From NCBI GenBank assembly GCA_036562185.1, contig DATCKN010000060.1, positions 1-42,128 on the forward strand: 42,128 nucleotides of DNA, written 5' to 3'. Shown here one piece after another: positions 9,070 through 17,966 of the stretch (its first letter is position 1; each line of letters opens with the position of its first letter). The DNA is from Thermoclostridium sp036562185 (GTDB lineage: Bacteria; Bacillota; Clostridia; DSM-8532). Made by a program: the position numbers and the translations under genes. The notes beneath the pieces are model-generated. The model ran no database searches. It had not been told where the DNA came from and saw only the letters and a program-made list of their open reading frames with translations.

Positions 9070-10038
9070 ATGAGAGAAAACGGCAGAAAAGTACTTGTGC
9101 TGCACAATATTGCATTTACACCTGACAAAGAGTATTTGGAACGCTTAATCCATTCATATGGATTTGATTGTGATATAAAGCACACGAAAGACTCTGTCCA
9201 GGAAGATTACCTGGATGCTGAAGTTATTATTGGGCAGCCTTATCCAAAATACCTGAAAAAGGCTCAAAAACTGAAATGGGTTCAGCTTACCAGCGCAGGC
9301 GCAGATCATGTAGCAGATGTAAGTCTGTACGCAACCGATGATGTCATACTTACGAATGCCAGCGGAGTTTACGGGAAACCCATTGCAGAGCACGTTTTTG
9401 CGATGATTCTGGCCTTCAGCAGAAACCTGATGCAGTATGAAAGAAACAGGCAGAACTGCCGGTGGGAGCCGGTACTGCCAATGCGCGATTTTTGCGGTTC
9501 AACCCTGTGTGTTGTAGGGCTGGGAGATATAGGAAAAGAAGTGGCTATACGCGGAAAAGCCTTTGGAGCCAGGGTAATTGCGGTAAAACGCACTGCCGGC
9601 GATTGCCCTCCATATGTGGATGAATTGTACCGCACAGACGAAATTGACCGTGTTTTGCCTAAGGCCGACTATCTGGTGCTGGCACTTCCGAATACTCCCG
9701 AGACTAAAGGAATACTGTCCGAAGAAAGAATAGCAAAGATAAAGCCCGGGGCTTTTATTGTGAATGTGGGCAGAGGGGCTGCCATCTGCCAGGAAGCTCT
9801 GGTTTGTGCTTTACAGGAAGGAAGGATTGCAGGTGCAGGTCTGGATGTTACAGATCCCGAACCGCTGCCGGCAGATAATCCTTTATGGAAGATGCCGAAT
9901 GTAATTATCACTTCTCATACATCAGGCTTTTCAAAGCAGAACTGGAGCAGGCATGCAAAAATTATTCAGGAAAACCTTGCCCGGTACGTCGAGGGAAAGC
10001 CGCTTTTAAATCAGGTGGATTTCATGAATAAATACTGA
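9070..10038 (+). CDS. D-2-hydroxyacid dehydrogenase, NAD-dependent
   Basis: This cytoplasmic oxidoreductase of the phosphoglycerate/lactate dehydrogenase superfamily interconverts a D-2-hydroxyacid and a 2-oxoacid. The NAD-binding motif VVGLGDIGKEV lies in the middle of the protein. The catalytic Arg is in VNVGRGAAI, the Glu in DVTDPEPLP and the His in ITSHTSG. The frame stays open upstream to a TTG at 9016, but the ATG at 9070 begins the conserved fold and follows a weak GGAGCGG, giving 322 residues. The specific substrate is unknown. It shares a divergent region with the SLC13-like transporter, and 190 bases without a clear terminator separate it from the next gene. Confidence 0.85.
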   Translation: MRENGRKVLVLHNIAFTPDKEYLERLIHSYGFDCDIKHTKDSVQEDYLDAEVIIGQPYPKYLKKAQKLKWVQLTSAGADHVADVSLYATDDVILTNASGVYGKPIAEHVFAMILAFSRNLMQYERNRQNCRWEPVLPMRDFCGSTLCVVGLGDIGKEVAIRGKAFGARVIAVKRTAGDCPPYVDELYRTDEIDRVLPKADYLVLALPNTPETKGILSEERIAKIKPGAFIVNVGRGAAICQEALVCALQEGRIAGAGLDVTDPEPLPADNPLWKMPNVIITSHTSGFSKQNWSRHAKIIQENLARYVEGKPLLNQVDFMNKY

Positions 10039-10228
10039 TAATTTGCCCTGTCCCTGCACAACCAGGAAGCCAGACTGTATGCAGATGTAATAATCATTAG
10101 CATCTGATATAATTATTAAATGGGTTGTGTGTTTTTCAATAAATAGAAAGGTGGCATCAGTTTGATTCCATAAGTTTATATTTGAAACACTCTGTGATTG
10201 AATATAGGAGGGGAGTTGTGAGAATTGT

Positions 10229-12181
10229 ATGGGTATGCGTATTGTTTTTGTTATTGACAACTATGGCGACCTGAACAATGGTACAACAGCAACGGCCCGC
10301 AGATTTGCAGAGGAATTTGAGAAGCTCGGACATAATGTCACAATTCTGTCAGCCGGCACAGCCGCTAATGATCAAGCTCAGGTTACCAAATTGAGAGTAC
10401 CGGTATTCCAGCCTTTAATTGAAAAGCAGGGGTTCTGTTTTGCCCGTCCCAATGATGAAGCATATTACAGGGCATTCAGAAATGCGGATATAGTTCATTT
10501 TTTCCTGCCTACCTGGTTCTGCCGAAGAGGCGAATTCATCGCAAGGCAAATGAAAATCCCAACGGTTTCGGCATTTCATCTGCAGCCTGAAAACATTACT
10601 TACAGTATCGGGTTAGGGAGGAGCAAACGGGCGAACGATGTATTATACCGGTATTTCTACCGTTGTTTTTATAACCGTTTTCATTTTATACATTGCCCCA
10701 GTGAAATGATTGCACAGCAGCTTAAACAGCATGGCTACGACGCACAATGCCGTGTCATTTCCAACGGAGTAAATGACTTTTTCAGGCCTGTAGAGGTAAA
10801 ACGACCTGATAATCTTGAGGGAAAAATTGTTCTGCTGATGGTTGGCCGCCTGTCGGGAGAAAAGAGACAGGATCTTCTGATAGAAGCCGTTCAGTACAGT
10901 AACTACAGTGACCGTATACAGGTTGTGTTTGCAGGAATGGGGCCTAAAGAAAAAGAATACCGCAACCTCAGCAAGAACCTGAAGAATAAGCCCGTTTTCA
11001 GGTTCCTTTCCCAGGATGAACTGCTTCAGATGTATAATATATGTGACCTTTATATACATGCTTCTGATGCTGAAATTGAAGGAATTTCATGTATCGAAGC
11101 CATGGCTTGCGGTGCAGTACCCATTATTTCGGATTCAGAGCTTTCTGCAACAAAATCCTTTTCATTGCATCCGAATTGCCTTTTCAGTGCCGGAGATCCA
11201 CGATCATTGGCTGAAAAAATTGATTACTGGATTGAGCACCCTGAAGAACGGCTTAAAATGAGCAGGATATATGCCGAAAAGGCAGACGATATGCGGGTAA
11301 GCAAATGTGCCATGGAGATGGAGAAACTGTATAGGGAAGTCATTGCAGACTTCCACGCAAATGGGTATAAACATCCAGACGAATTCCGCCTTCGGCGCAT
11401 AACTCATCCCGATGCAGATGCCGTTAATGTTGCATACTCAAAAAGGACTCCTTTTAAAAAGGCTTTGTTTGCGTTTTTTACCAATCTGCTTGCGCTTATC
11501 ATATATATTATTGACACTGTATGCTTTGGCCTGGTGATAAAGGGCAAGACCAATCTGAAGAAAGTAAAGGGTGGAGCAGTTACGGTTATGAACCATGTAC
11601 ACCCCATGGACTGTACCATGGTGAAACTGGCTGTTTTTCCACGGCCCATTTATTTTACCAGCCTTAAACATAACCTGGAACTCCCGTTTGTAGGCTGGCT
11701 CATCAGATTTTGCGGTGCATTGCCCATTCCCACCTGCAGGGGCAGACTGGTATGGTTTATGAAGCAGCTTAAAAGCGGAATTCGGAAAGGGGATTTGGTG
11801 CATTTCTACCCGGAAGGGATGCTTGTCCGGAATTATGAAGGATTAAGGGAGTTTTGCACAGGAGCTTTTTACACTGCGGTACATAGTGGATGCCCTGTTA
11901 TTCCAATGGTGCTTGTAAGTTTTCATCCCAGGGGGATTTGGCGGCTGGCAGGAGGAAAACGGCGAATGCAGCTCAGTATAGGTGAGCCGCAATATCCGGA
12001 CAGCAAACTGCCTCAAAAGGAATCGGTAATTGAACTGAAGGACCGTACATGGAAAATCATGCAGGAAATGATGAATGAACCGGCGGAGGCAGAAAAAATG
12101 AGCCTGTCGGTTGCGGTCCGGGTAGCCTGTATTCTATACCTGGCCACGCAGGTATATAAAGTTATAAGGATAGGCTTATAA
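10229..12181 (+). CDS. GT4 glycosyltransferase fused to PlsC-type acyltransferase
   Basis: The 650-residue protein has two enzymatic modules. Residues 1-385 are a GT-B glycosyltransferase of family 4, with the donor-binding stretch VGRLSGEKRQDLLIEA and the E-x7-E element EGISCIEAMACGAVP. A hydrophobic segment near 410-430 leads into a 1-acylglycerol-3-phosphate acyltransferase-like domain with NHVHPMD near 454 and FYPEGM near 526, the two catalytic signatures of that family. A further hydrophobic stretch ends the protein. It would act at the inner membrane face, perhaps making an acylated glycolipid. AGGAGGGG (10206-10213) lies 15 bases from the ATG at 10229, a long gap; ATG 10235 or a non-ATG start is possible. 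A parallel MRIV-like reading from GTG 10218 is out of frame. Confidence 0.86.
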   Translation: MGMRIVFVIDNYGDLNNGTTATARRFAEEFEKLGHNVTILSAGTAANDQAQVTKLRVPVFQPLIEKQGFCFARPNDEAYYRAFRNADIVHFFLPTWFCRRGEFIARQMKIPTVSAFHLQPENITYSIGLGRSKRANDVLYRYFYRCFYNRFHFIHCPSEMIAQQLKQHGYDAQCRVISNGVNDFFRPVEVKRPDNLEGKIVLLMVGRLSGEKRQDLLIEAVQYSNYSDRIQVVFAGMGPKEKEYRNLSKNLKNKPVFRFLSQDELLQMYNICDLYIHASDAEIEGISCIEAMACGAVPIISDSELSATKSFSLHPNCLFSAGDPRSLAEKIDYWIEHPEERLKMSRIYAEKADDMRVSKCAMEMEKLYREVIADFHANGYKHPDEFRLRRITHPDADAVNVAYSKRTPFKKALFAFFTNLLALIIYIIDTVCFGLVIKGKTNLKKVKGGAVTVMNHVHPMDCTMVKLAVFPRPIYFTSLKHNLELPFVGWLIRFCGALPIPTCRGRLVWFMKQLKSGIRKGDLVHFYPEGMLVRNYEGLREFCTGAFYTAVHSGCPVIPMVLVSFHPRGIWRLAGGKRRMQLSIGEPQYPDSKLPQKESVIELKDRTWKIMQEMMNEPAEAEKMSLSVAVRVACILYLATQVYKVIRIGL

Positions 12182-12182
12182 A

Positions 12183-12214
12183 AAGCCGGCCCGCTCCTTT
12201 CAAGGGTTGCGGGC
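12183..12214 (-). terminator. Terminator of the thiamine operon
   Basis: On the minus strand GCCCGC (12214-12209) pairs with GCGGGC (12194-12189), then GGCTTTTTA follows. The hairpin overlaps the last codons of the HAD gene. On the plus strand no T-tract follows, so it mainly serves the minus strand. Confidence 0.6.
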
Positions 12215-12886
12215 TCCTGTTCCTTCGAAAAATTTCCGGATATCATCCAGATTCAAATCTTTGTAAGTTGTCAAGTATAAATCAGCTATGGCCTTTATAT
12301 CCTGCTGATCCATATCTGCACTTTTGTCGTATACAGCCACTACATACAGACCTGATTCTTTTGCGCTTTTTATTGCATAGAGCGCATCTTCGAATACAAT
12401 AGTATCATGCGCTGAAGTTTTCAGCTTATTAAGGGCGATTTGAAAAAAAACGGGGTCGTCTTTTCCGATGCCGGCTTCTGAACATGTAAGAATGAATTCA
12501 AAATATTTATCTGCATTAAGCCTTTCCAGGGCTGCCTTGGCAAGACTGAAGTCAGTGGCTGTGGCGATACACATCCTGATATTGCCTTCATGGAAACTTT
12601 CAAGAAAAGGAATGACGGATTCTTTAAACGCAACTGTTGTCCGGTAATGGATTTCAATAAGCTCAAGAATCTCTTTTATTATTTCATCATCATTTTCAGC
12701 AATTGCGAATTCATGCCTGAAATACCGGGCAGATTGGTAAAGGCTCATTGTTTTAAGTATTTCATTAATATTCTCAGGAGGATTATAACCTTTTCTTTTT
12801 AAATATTCACTCCCGAGGTTTTCCCAGAAAGGCATCGAATCCAGCAGGGTTCCGTCCAGATCGAATATTGCTCCTTTAAGTTTCAT
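12200..12886 (-). CDS. HAD-family phosphatase, third gene of thiamine operon
   Basis: The 228-residue protein is a subfamily I haloacid dehalogenase-type hydrolase related to beta-phosphoglucomutase and phosphatases. The nucleophile motif DLDGT is at residues 9-13, motif II lies in CIATAT, the conserved Lys in GIGKDDP and the acidic motif in VFEDALYAIKSA. A helical cap separates the first two. Its start overlaps the thiE stop by 11 bases, so it is in the TPP-controlled operon. That context makes a thiamine-related phosphoester (for example thiamine monophosphate or an HMP phosphate) a plausible substrate, but HAD specificity cannot be read from sequence and this remains inference. Confidence 0.85.
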   Translation of the reverse strand: MKLKGAIFDLDGTLLDSMPFWENLGSEYLKRKGYNPPENINEILKTMSLYQSARYFRHEFAIAENDDEIIKEILELIEIHYRTTVAFKESVIPFLESFHEGNIRMCIATATDFSLAKAALERLNADKYFEFILTCSEAGIGKDDPVFFQIALNKLKTSAHDTIVFEDALYAIKSAKESGLYVVAVYDKSADMDQQDIKAIADLYLTTYKDLNLDDIRKFFEGTGARNP

Positions 12887-13523
12887 AGCTCACTACCTTG
12901 CTTAAAATTTTTCTCAAATCCTTTACCGCGGCAGTTATATCATCCTGTGCAAATATGGCCGAGACCACTGCAATACCGTCAATTCCGCTTCCTGCAAGTT
13001 CCATTGCATTATCCCTGCTTATGCCGCCAATTGCAACTACAGGTATTTTAACTGCTTTGCAGATTTCCTTAAGTTCATCGGTGGAAACTGACTTTGCATC
13101 GGACTTGGTTGAAGTGGGGAATACTGATCCGACACCTATGTAGTCAGCGCCTTCTTCTTCGGCTTTAACTGCCTGCTCCACCGTCTGAACAGAAACACCG
13201 AGAATTTTTTCGTAACCTAATAGCTTTCTTACATCTGCGGCTTTCATGTCACTTTGGCCCACATGGACCCCATCAGCCCCGCAGGCTATGGCCACATCGA
13301 TGCTATCATTGATTATGTAAGGGATTTGGTATTTATCCGTAACTGATTTTATTTCCAGGGCAAGCTTAACAAAAGAATCATAATCAAGATCCTTCTCCCT
13401 CAGTTGAACTAATGTCACACCGGCTTTTATGGCCTCTTCAACCGCATCAGCGAGAGAACGGCCTTGAAGCCAGGTGCGGTCTGTGACCGCATACAACAGC
13501 AGGGAGGATTTATCGAACTTCAA
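12876..13523 (-). CDS. thiE: Thiamine phosphate synthase
   Basis: The 215-residue TIM-barrel enzyme joins HMP diphosphate and thiazole phosphate to give thiamine monophosphate. Diagnostic stretches include LYAVTDRTWL, TLVQLREKDLD (diphosphate binding), PYIINDSIDVA, DGVHVGQSDM, YIGVGSVFPT and VAIGGIS. The start is TTG 13523, about nine bases after AAAGGGGGT (13541-13533); it lies inside the last codons of the thiM remnant, so the two are coupled. Expression should be repressed by TPP through the upstream riboswitch. The gene looks intact, unlike thiM ahead of it. Confidence 0.94.
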   Translation of the reverse strand: MKFDKSSLLLYAVTDRTWLQGRSLADAVEEAIKAGVTLVQLREKDLDYDSFVKLALEIKSVTDKYQIPYIINDSIDVAIACGADGVHVGQSDMKAADVRKLLGYEKILGVSVQTVEQAVKAEEEGADYIGVGSVFPTSTKSDAKSVSTDELKEICKAVKIPVVAIGGISRDNAMELAGSGIDGIAVVSAIFAQDDITAAVKDLRKILSKVVSYET

Positions 13524-13815
13524 TTTTCATACCCCCTTTAAGAGTTTTTGCGTCCATTTTGCTTATTGCGTCAATTGCTTTTCTGCCCGTTTTAATCGTT
13601 GTTGCAATTGTTCTTTCATTGAGGGTGCCGATATTAATAACCAGGGCATCGCATATGGCAGTTATATCCACTGCGTCGTTTTCGTCGTCAGCCATAATGG
13701 GCGAACCGCCACATGCAAGAATGACATTTGCCACATCATTAACAGTAACGTAATTAGCTGTGCAATGAACCAATGGAGTTTTCTCACGGACATTTTCAAG
13801 AATCACGTCAAACAT
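13510..13815 (-). pseudogene. thiM: Hydroxyethylthiazole kinase ThiM, internally deleted
   Basis: The reading frame encodes 101 residues, whereas ThiM is normally about 265-275. The first 80 match the N-terminus of the kinase (TPLVHCTANYVTVNDVAN, GGSPIMADD, ALVINIGTL). The last 20 (IDAISKMDAKTLKGGMKIEVR without the first residue) resemble the ThiM C-terminus. The middle, with the ATP-binding and catalytic residues, is missing without a frameshift, as if about 500 bases were deleted in frame. The ATG at 13815 follows a GGGGG ribosome binding site; an upstream extension is unlikely. It overlaps thiE by 14 bases. Kinase activity is not expected. An assembly collapse is the alternative explanation. 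Confidence 0.75.
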
Positions 13816-13989
13816 AATAATACCCCCATAAACATAAATTGCGCAAGGCGCTGGAATACCCGCCTCCATCGAAGATCAGCGGCCGAAACCTTGCCCGGCA
13901 GATGTGAGCCGGATGTCACATTTGTTAAATATCAGTTGAAATTGCCTGGCAATTTTCAGTAGTTTAAAATTAAGGGTAATACAGGGATA

Positions 13990-14028
13990 TGATAAAAATA
14001 AAAGGAAGCGCCCGATAGGTACTTCCCT
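13990..14028 (-). terminator. Expression-platform terminator of the TPP riboswitch
   Basis: On the minus strand GGAAG near 14026 pairs with CTTCC near 14004 around a GC-rich loop, followed by TTTTATTTTTATC. It lies directly after the TPP aptamer and ahead of thiM. TPP binding would favour this helix and stop transcription. Confidence 0.7.
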
Positions 14029-14047
14029 TGCATACCAGTATACACCA

Positions 14048-14142
14048 GTACAATGACTTTCCCTACGTTGGCATTACCCAAATCAGGTTATAAGGGTCGA
14101 AGCTGTATCGCTTCCTCTCAGCCTGCACACAAGCTCCCCTCG
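14048..14142 (-). promoter_or_regulatory. TPP riboswitch (THI element) aptamer
   Basis: Reading the minus strand, GGGGAGC is followed by GCTGAGAGG, then ACCTGATTTGGGTAATGCC and AACGTAGGGAAAGT. These are the conserved P1, pyrimidine-sensing CTGAGA and pyrophosphate-sensing parts of the thiamine diphosphate aptamer. It precedes thiM-thiE-HAD, and a promoter sits immediately upstream. Confidence 0.97.
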
Positions 14143-14159
14143 ATATTTAACTGTGAGGA

Positions 14160-14188
14160 ATATTATCACAGATCGGTATGGATGTCAA
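14160..14188 (-). promoter_or_regulatory. Promoter of the thiamine operon
   Basis: A consensus TTGACA (-35, 14188-14183) and TAATAT (-10, 14165-14160) are exactly 17 bases apart on the minus strand. The predicted start site is just upstream of the TPP aptamer. Confidence 0.85.
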
Positions 14189-14283
14189 TGGAAAAGAATA
14201 CAGAAAATAAAAATTGAAATAAAAAATTTAATCAAAACGTTTTTATATTCTCAATCGTATTACTTATGAAAGGGGGAAGTTAA

Positions 14284-14775
14284 TTGAAAAGTTCTTTATT
14301 GCGTACGAGTGAAGAGCTGTTACAGATTTATAACCGCCATGTGGATACTGTCTACCGGATTTGCTATATGTTTATGAAAAACGAGTCTGATGCGGAGGAT
14401 ATGGTTCAGAACACATTTATCCGGTTAATGAAAGACAGGACTGTTTTTCAAAGCGAAGAACATGAAAAAGCATGGCTCATAAGAACTGCAACCAATCTAT
14501 GCAAGGACCATTTCAGGCACTGGTGGTCAAAAACTGTAAGCATTAATCATGTTCCGGAAGAGGAGGTTGAACAGCCATTCTTATCCGACAACATTCTGGA
14601 AAAGGTTATGGCGCTTCCCTCTAAATATAAAACGGCTGTTTATTTATATTACTATGAAGGCTATTCAACTGTAGAGATTGCTGAAATTTTGAAGAAAGAC
14701 CCGTCTACAATCAGGGGCTATCTGCATAACGGCAGAAAGCTTTTAAAAATGGAAATGGCAGGTGATGAAGAATGA
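14284..14775 (+). CDS. ECF-type RNA polymerase sigma factor
   Basis: The 163-residue protein has sigma region 2 (residues 10-80, with NESDAEDMVQNTFIRLMK) and region 4 with a helix-turn-helix (GYSTVEIAEILKKDPSTIRG), and lacks regions 1 and 3, as in extracytoplasmic-function sigma factors. The start is TTG at 14284 behind AGGGGGAAG (14271-14279). Its last four bases overlap the ATG of the next gene, a single-pass membrane protein, which is the usual arrangement of a sigma factor with its membrane-bound regulator. It probably directs an envelope-stress or cell-surface regulon and may activate its own promoter; neither can be confirmed here. Confidence 0.9.
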   Translation: MKSSLLRTSEELLQIYNRHVDTVYRICYMFMKNESDAEDMVQNTFIRLMKDRTVFQSEEHEKAWLIRTATNLCKDHFRHWWSKTVSINHVPEEEVEQPFLSDNILEKVMALPSKYKTAVYLYYYEGYSTVEIAEILKKDPSTIRGYLHNGRKLLKMEMAGDEE

Positions 14776-15977
14776 AAAAAGAAGACTTGAAGGCATCATT
14801 TGATCGGCTGAAACCTGGTGAAACCGCAAAAAAGAGGATGCTTGACAATATTTTGAACCAATATGAAAAAAAGAGGGTGTTTTATATGCCATCAGGCGTA
14901 AAAAGGGCAATTCCTGCTCTGGCAATAATTGTTGTGCTGGCCGGGGGACTCCTGGCTTATAATAATCTGATACAGGGTAACCGTGGTATGCCTAATGGCT
15001 ATAATGATATTAAAAATGTCGACACAGGAAGAGAGGATGCGGCAGCCCCGATTCTGAACCAGTTTAAGATTAAAGACAGGCATTATATATTATTATCTGA
15101 CGACTTAAGGGAAGATTATGGCCTGCCTGTGCTGATTGATGAAAAAGATATCGGCAAAAAGATTGCCGATGTTGCATCAAGCCCTGATGCAAGCCTTATA
15201 GGCAGCGAAGTTTACAGTTATATCCCGGCGGGCTGTGAAGCAATTGTTGCTGTAAAGAATGACAGCGGATACCGCCTTTTCAGGTTCTTTACCTTTGAAA
15301 GCTATAACAATAACCAGGATGAAGATGCGATGGAATATTTGAAACTGTATGGCATAAACAAAGCGGAGGACATCGCCAAAATCCGGCTCATACAGAATTC
15401 GGAACAGGGCAGGCTCCAGGGGGGAACGGACATTATTGCAGAAATAACAGGCAGGGATGAAATTACAAGCTTCTATGGCTTTTACTCAACATTGAAGAAT
15501 TCCAGCGATAAATATTTTGACGCCCTGTTCAATTTCAAAGGTATGAGTTCTGATAACAATAGAGATGAAAGCAATTCTTCCTTCCCCCGTGCATCAACCC
15601 CAGAGCTTACAGCACCGGATAAGATTGGGACCGGAACAGATATGCCGTTGGATGTAACCAACCCGGATGAAACTGCAAATTATCTTCCTCCGGTAAAAAC
15701 AGATGATGGAGGGGCTTCATCAGGTGATACGCCAATATCAAGCGGTTCTTCATTACCAGGCTCCACAATGGTGGATAAGGGCAATGCAGGTTCGGGCACG
15801 GTGGAACCGTGGCGCGGTGCTGCAGGCGATGCATTGGCAAATCCGATAACAATAAGAATATATAATCAAAACGGTATATATTATGATTCACCATATTACA
15901 GAAACATCGGCTTTATTTCGAGGTATGAACTGGGTGAAGATTTTGAACGGTTTATAGCAAAATATCTGGATAATTGA
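14772..15977 (+). CDS. Single-pass membrane protein, candidate anti-sigma factor
   Basis: The 401-residue protein starts with a charged cytoplasmic segment of about 40 residues (KASFDRLKPGETAKKRML), followed by one transmembrane helix (about 44-64, AIPALAIIVVLAGGLLAY) and a long extracytoplasmic region. Residues 270-350 are rich in Ser, Pro, Gly, Thr and Asp and look like an unstructured linker. No known catalytic domain was recognised and the N-terminus lacks a zinc-binding HxxxCxxC motif. The ATGA overlap with the sigma factor gene and the topology suggest that it holds the sigma factor at the membrane and senses an outside signal. That role is inferred from gene order and architecture. Confidence 0.72.
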   Translation: MKKEDLKASFDRLKPGETAKKRMLDNILNQYEKKRVFYMPSGVKRAIPALAIIVVLAGGLLAYNNLIQGNRGMPNGYNDIKNVDTGREDAAAPILNQFKIKDRHYILLSDDLREDYGLPVLIDEKDIGKKIADVASSPDASLIGSEVYSYIPAGCEAIVAVKNDSGYRLFRFFTFESYNNNQDEDAMEYLKLYGINKAEDIAKIRLIQNSEQGRLQGGTDIIAEITGRDEITSFYGFYSTLKNSSDKYFDALFNFKGMSSDNNRDESNSSFPRASTPELTAPDKIGTGTDMPLDVTNPDETANYLPPVKTDDGGASSGDTPISSGSSLPGSTMVDKGNAGSGTVEPWRGAAGDALANPITIRIYNQNGIYYDSPYYRNIGFISRYELGEDFERFIAKYLDN

Positions 15978-16151
15978 TTTTAAATGCTGTCGATTCAGAG
16001 GATTTAACTTAATACAGCGGTATATCGGTTAAAGGGAATTAAAAACAATAACAGTAAAATCTTAAACCTGTTTAAAACAGAAAAGAAAAATGGTAGAATA
16101 AAATTAAGTTTGATTTCAGCAAGGTTTGTTTATAAAATCTCAAAGGGGTAT

Positions 16152-17966
16152 ATGGGTTTGAGAAGGAAATTATATATAGGATTATTGTTTTTAATTCCCG
16201 TTTTGGCTTATGTCCTTATGCATGTTGTAAGGACTCAATATAAACCGGTGGATAGCGGGTATTTTGAGTACGAAGCGAAAACCGCAGAGGAAATTACCTC
16301 GGTTCCGGTATCGGTCTTACCTACTCCGGTTGAGCCCCCTACTATATCTGAATTGCTGGCAGAGCTGGAATCAGGAGTAAAAGCCATAGAGGATGATTTA
16401 ATATTGCCTTTGACTAATGAAGAAAATGCTTTAGGTTATTATTCGAATCTGATACTTGCAAATCGTTATGACATGGAAAATAAAGATGCCAGTGAGTTTT
16501 ACAGAGCAGCTCTTGATCTTTACTACACCGATGAAATTCACTTCAAATTAGCGGATCATCTTTTAAGAAACGGAAGATTGGAGGAAGCCGAAAAAGAGTA
16601 TCTGTTGCTTCTTCCGGATGACAGGGCTTTGCAGGCATTAACAAGTCTTAACACCGGGATTGAAAAAATTTGCGAGGCATATGCCAGTAAAAAGGAATGG
16701 AAGGCGCTGGAGGAACTTCTGAAACCGGTTTTTGAACAGTCTTCCAATAATATTGAAAATACTTTGTTTGTAAAGTATTATGCGCAGGCTCTTTATGAAC
16801 AAGGCAATTTCAAAGGAGCGTTGCCTTTCTACAAAAAATTGCATGAACTGGACACTGACGATTCAAATATTGCCTGGCTTTATGCGCGTTGCCTTGAGTC
16901 AGCAGGGCAGACATCGGCGGCGTTGAAAATATACTCGTCCCTGGGAGAAAAGGGGGCATACAGGCAGGGGTTAATACTTCAGAAGCAGGGGAAATATATT
17001 GAAGCTGCGGAAGCTTTCGCAAAAAGCAACGAAGCCGTTTCATTGTGGCAGGCTGCACGGATATGGGATTCCAGAGGAATGACCGAAAAAGCTATAGAAA
17101 TGTACACACGTGTAGCATCAATTGCCGGTTCATACCAGGATGATGCTGCATATAGAGCGTATATCCTGTCCAAACGGGTTGGCAAAAATGATGTACACAA
17201 ACTGGTAGAAGTCCTTTCGTATCACCCTGCATGGATGGTGAGAATAGGGAAAGAACCTGTGGTTCCCCAGCTGTACGATATTACTTATCAAAGACCGGAA
17301 TATTTAAAACAGGCTGCGATATATGAAGCAGACGGGTATAAAGATGCGGCGGCAATTGAAGTGGCAATCGGCTCAAAAGAAACCAAGCTTGAAGAAAAAC
17401 TGGCGCTCGGCGACTGGTACCTGGAACGGGGAGAGTATTATAACTCAATTTTGTGGGGAATCAGATCACTAAGTGAACAACCCACAAGAAGGGGTTATGA
17501 GCTTGCATATCCACAGTTGTTTGATGAATATGTCCTTGAAGTGTCAGAAAAATACAATCTGGAGCCTGAGCTGGTTTGGGCTGTTATAAGGGAAGAAAGC
17601 CATTTCAGATTTGATGCCGTATCTAAGGCGGGAGCAATGGGGTTGATGCAGATAATGCCTTCCACCGGAAAAGATATTGCAGCACGTCTGGGTATGGCCA
17701 TAACGGATAATGACCTGCTGAACCCCGAAATCAATATAAAGCTCGGAGCTTTTTACATTAATTCGATGTTAAAGATGTTTAATTCGGATATCGACAGGGC
17801 AATGGCAGCGTATAACGGAGGTCCCGGAAACGTTAAAAAATGGCTGGAGAGCAGTTTTATGACTTCGGATGAAGACTTCCCGACGGCCATTACTTTCCTT
17901 GAAACCCAGGAATACATCACAAAAGTACGAAACTCATACCACGTTTACAAATGGTTATATGAATAA
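16152..17966 (+). CDS. Membrane-anchored TPR protein with lytic transglycosylase domain
   Basis: A short N-terminal helix (LYIGLLFLIPVLAYVLMHV) anchors or exports the protein. Residues 70-400 form a chain of TPR-like helical repeats (for example ALYEQGNFKGALPFYKKLHE). The C-terminal 150 residues are a soluble lytic transglycosylase domain with REESHFRFDAVSKAGAMGLM (catalytic Glu near 481), LMQIMPSTG and AAYNGGPGNV. It would cleave murein glycan strands outside the membrane, like Slt70. The frame is open from TTG 16110, but ATG 16152 has AAGGGG five bases upstream and gives 604 residues. It lies 174 bases after the sigma/membrane-protein pair and could belong to its regulon. Confidence 0.88.
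   Translation: MGLRRKLYIGLLFLIPVLAYVLMHVVRTQYKPVDSGYFEYEAKTAEEITSVPVSVLPTPVEPPTISELLAELESGVKAIEDDLILPLTNEENALGYYSNLILANRYDMENKDASEFYRAALDLYYTDEIHFKLADHLLRNGRLEEAEKEYLLLLPDDRALQALTSLNTGIEKICEAYASKKEWKALEELLKPVFEQSSNNIENTLFVKYYAQALYEQGNFKGALPFYKKLHELDTDDSNIAWLYARCLESAGQTSAALKIYSSLGEKGAYRQGLILQKQGKYIEAAEAFAKSNEAVSLWQAARIWDSRGMTEKAIEMYTRVASIAGSYQDDAAYRAYILSKRVGKNDVHKLVEVLSYHPAWMVRIGKEPVVPQLYDITYQRPEYLKQAAIYEADGYKDAAAIEVAIGSKETKLEEKLALGDWYLERGEYYNSILWGIRSLSEQPTRRGYELAYPQLFDEYVLEVSEKYNLEPELVWAVIREESHFRFDAVSKAGAMGLMQIMPSTGKDIAARLGMAITDNDLLNPEINIKLGAFYINSMLKMFNSDIDRAMAAYNGGPGNVKKWLESSFMTSDEDFPTAITFLETQEYITKVRNSYHVYKWLYE

Noticed and set aside
13474..13962. Long open frame on the plus strand across thiE/thiM and the intergenic region
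   Set aside because: It is a shadow of the minus-strand thiamine genes; no start signal and no recognisable protein.
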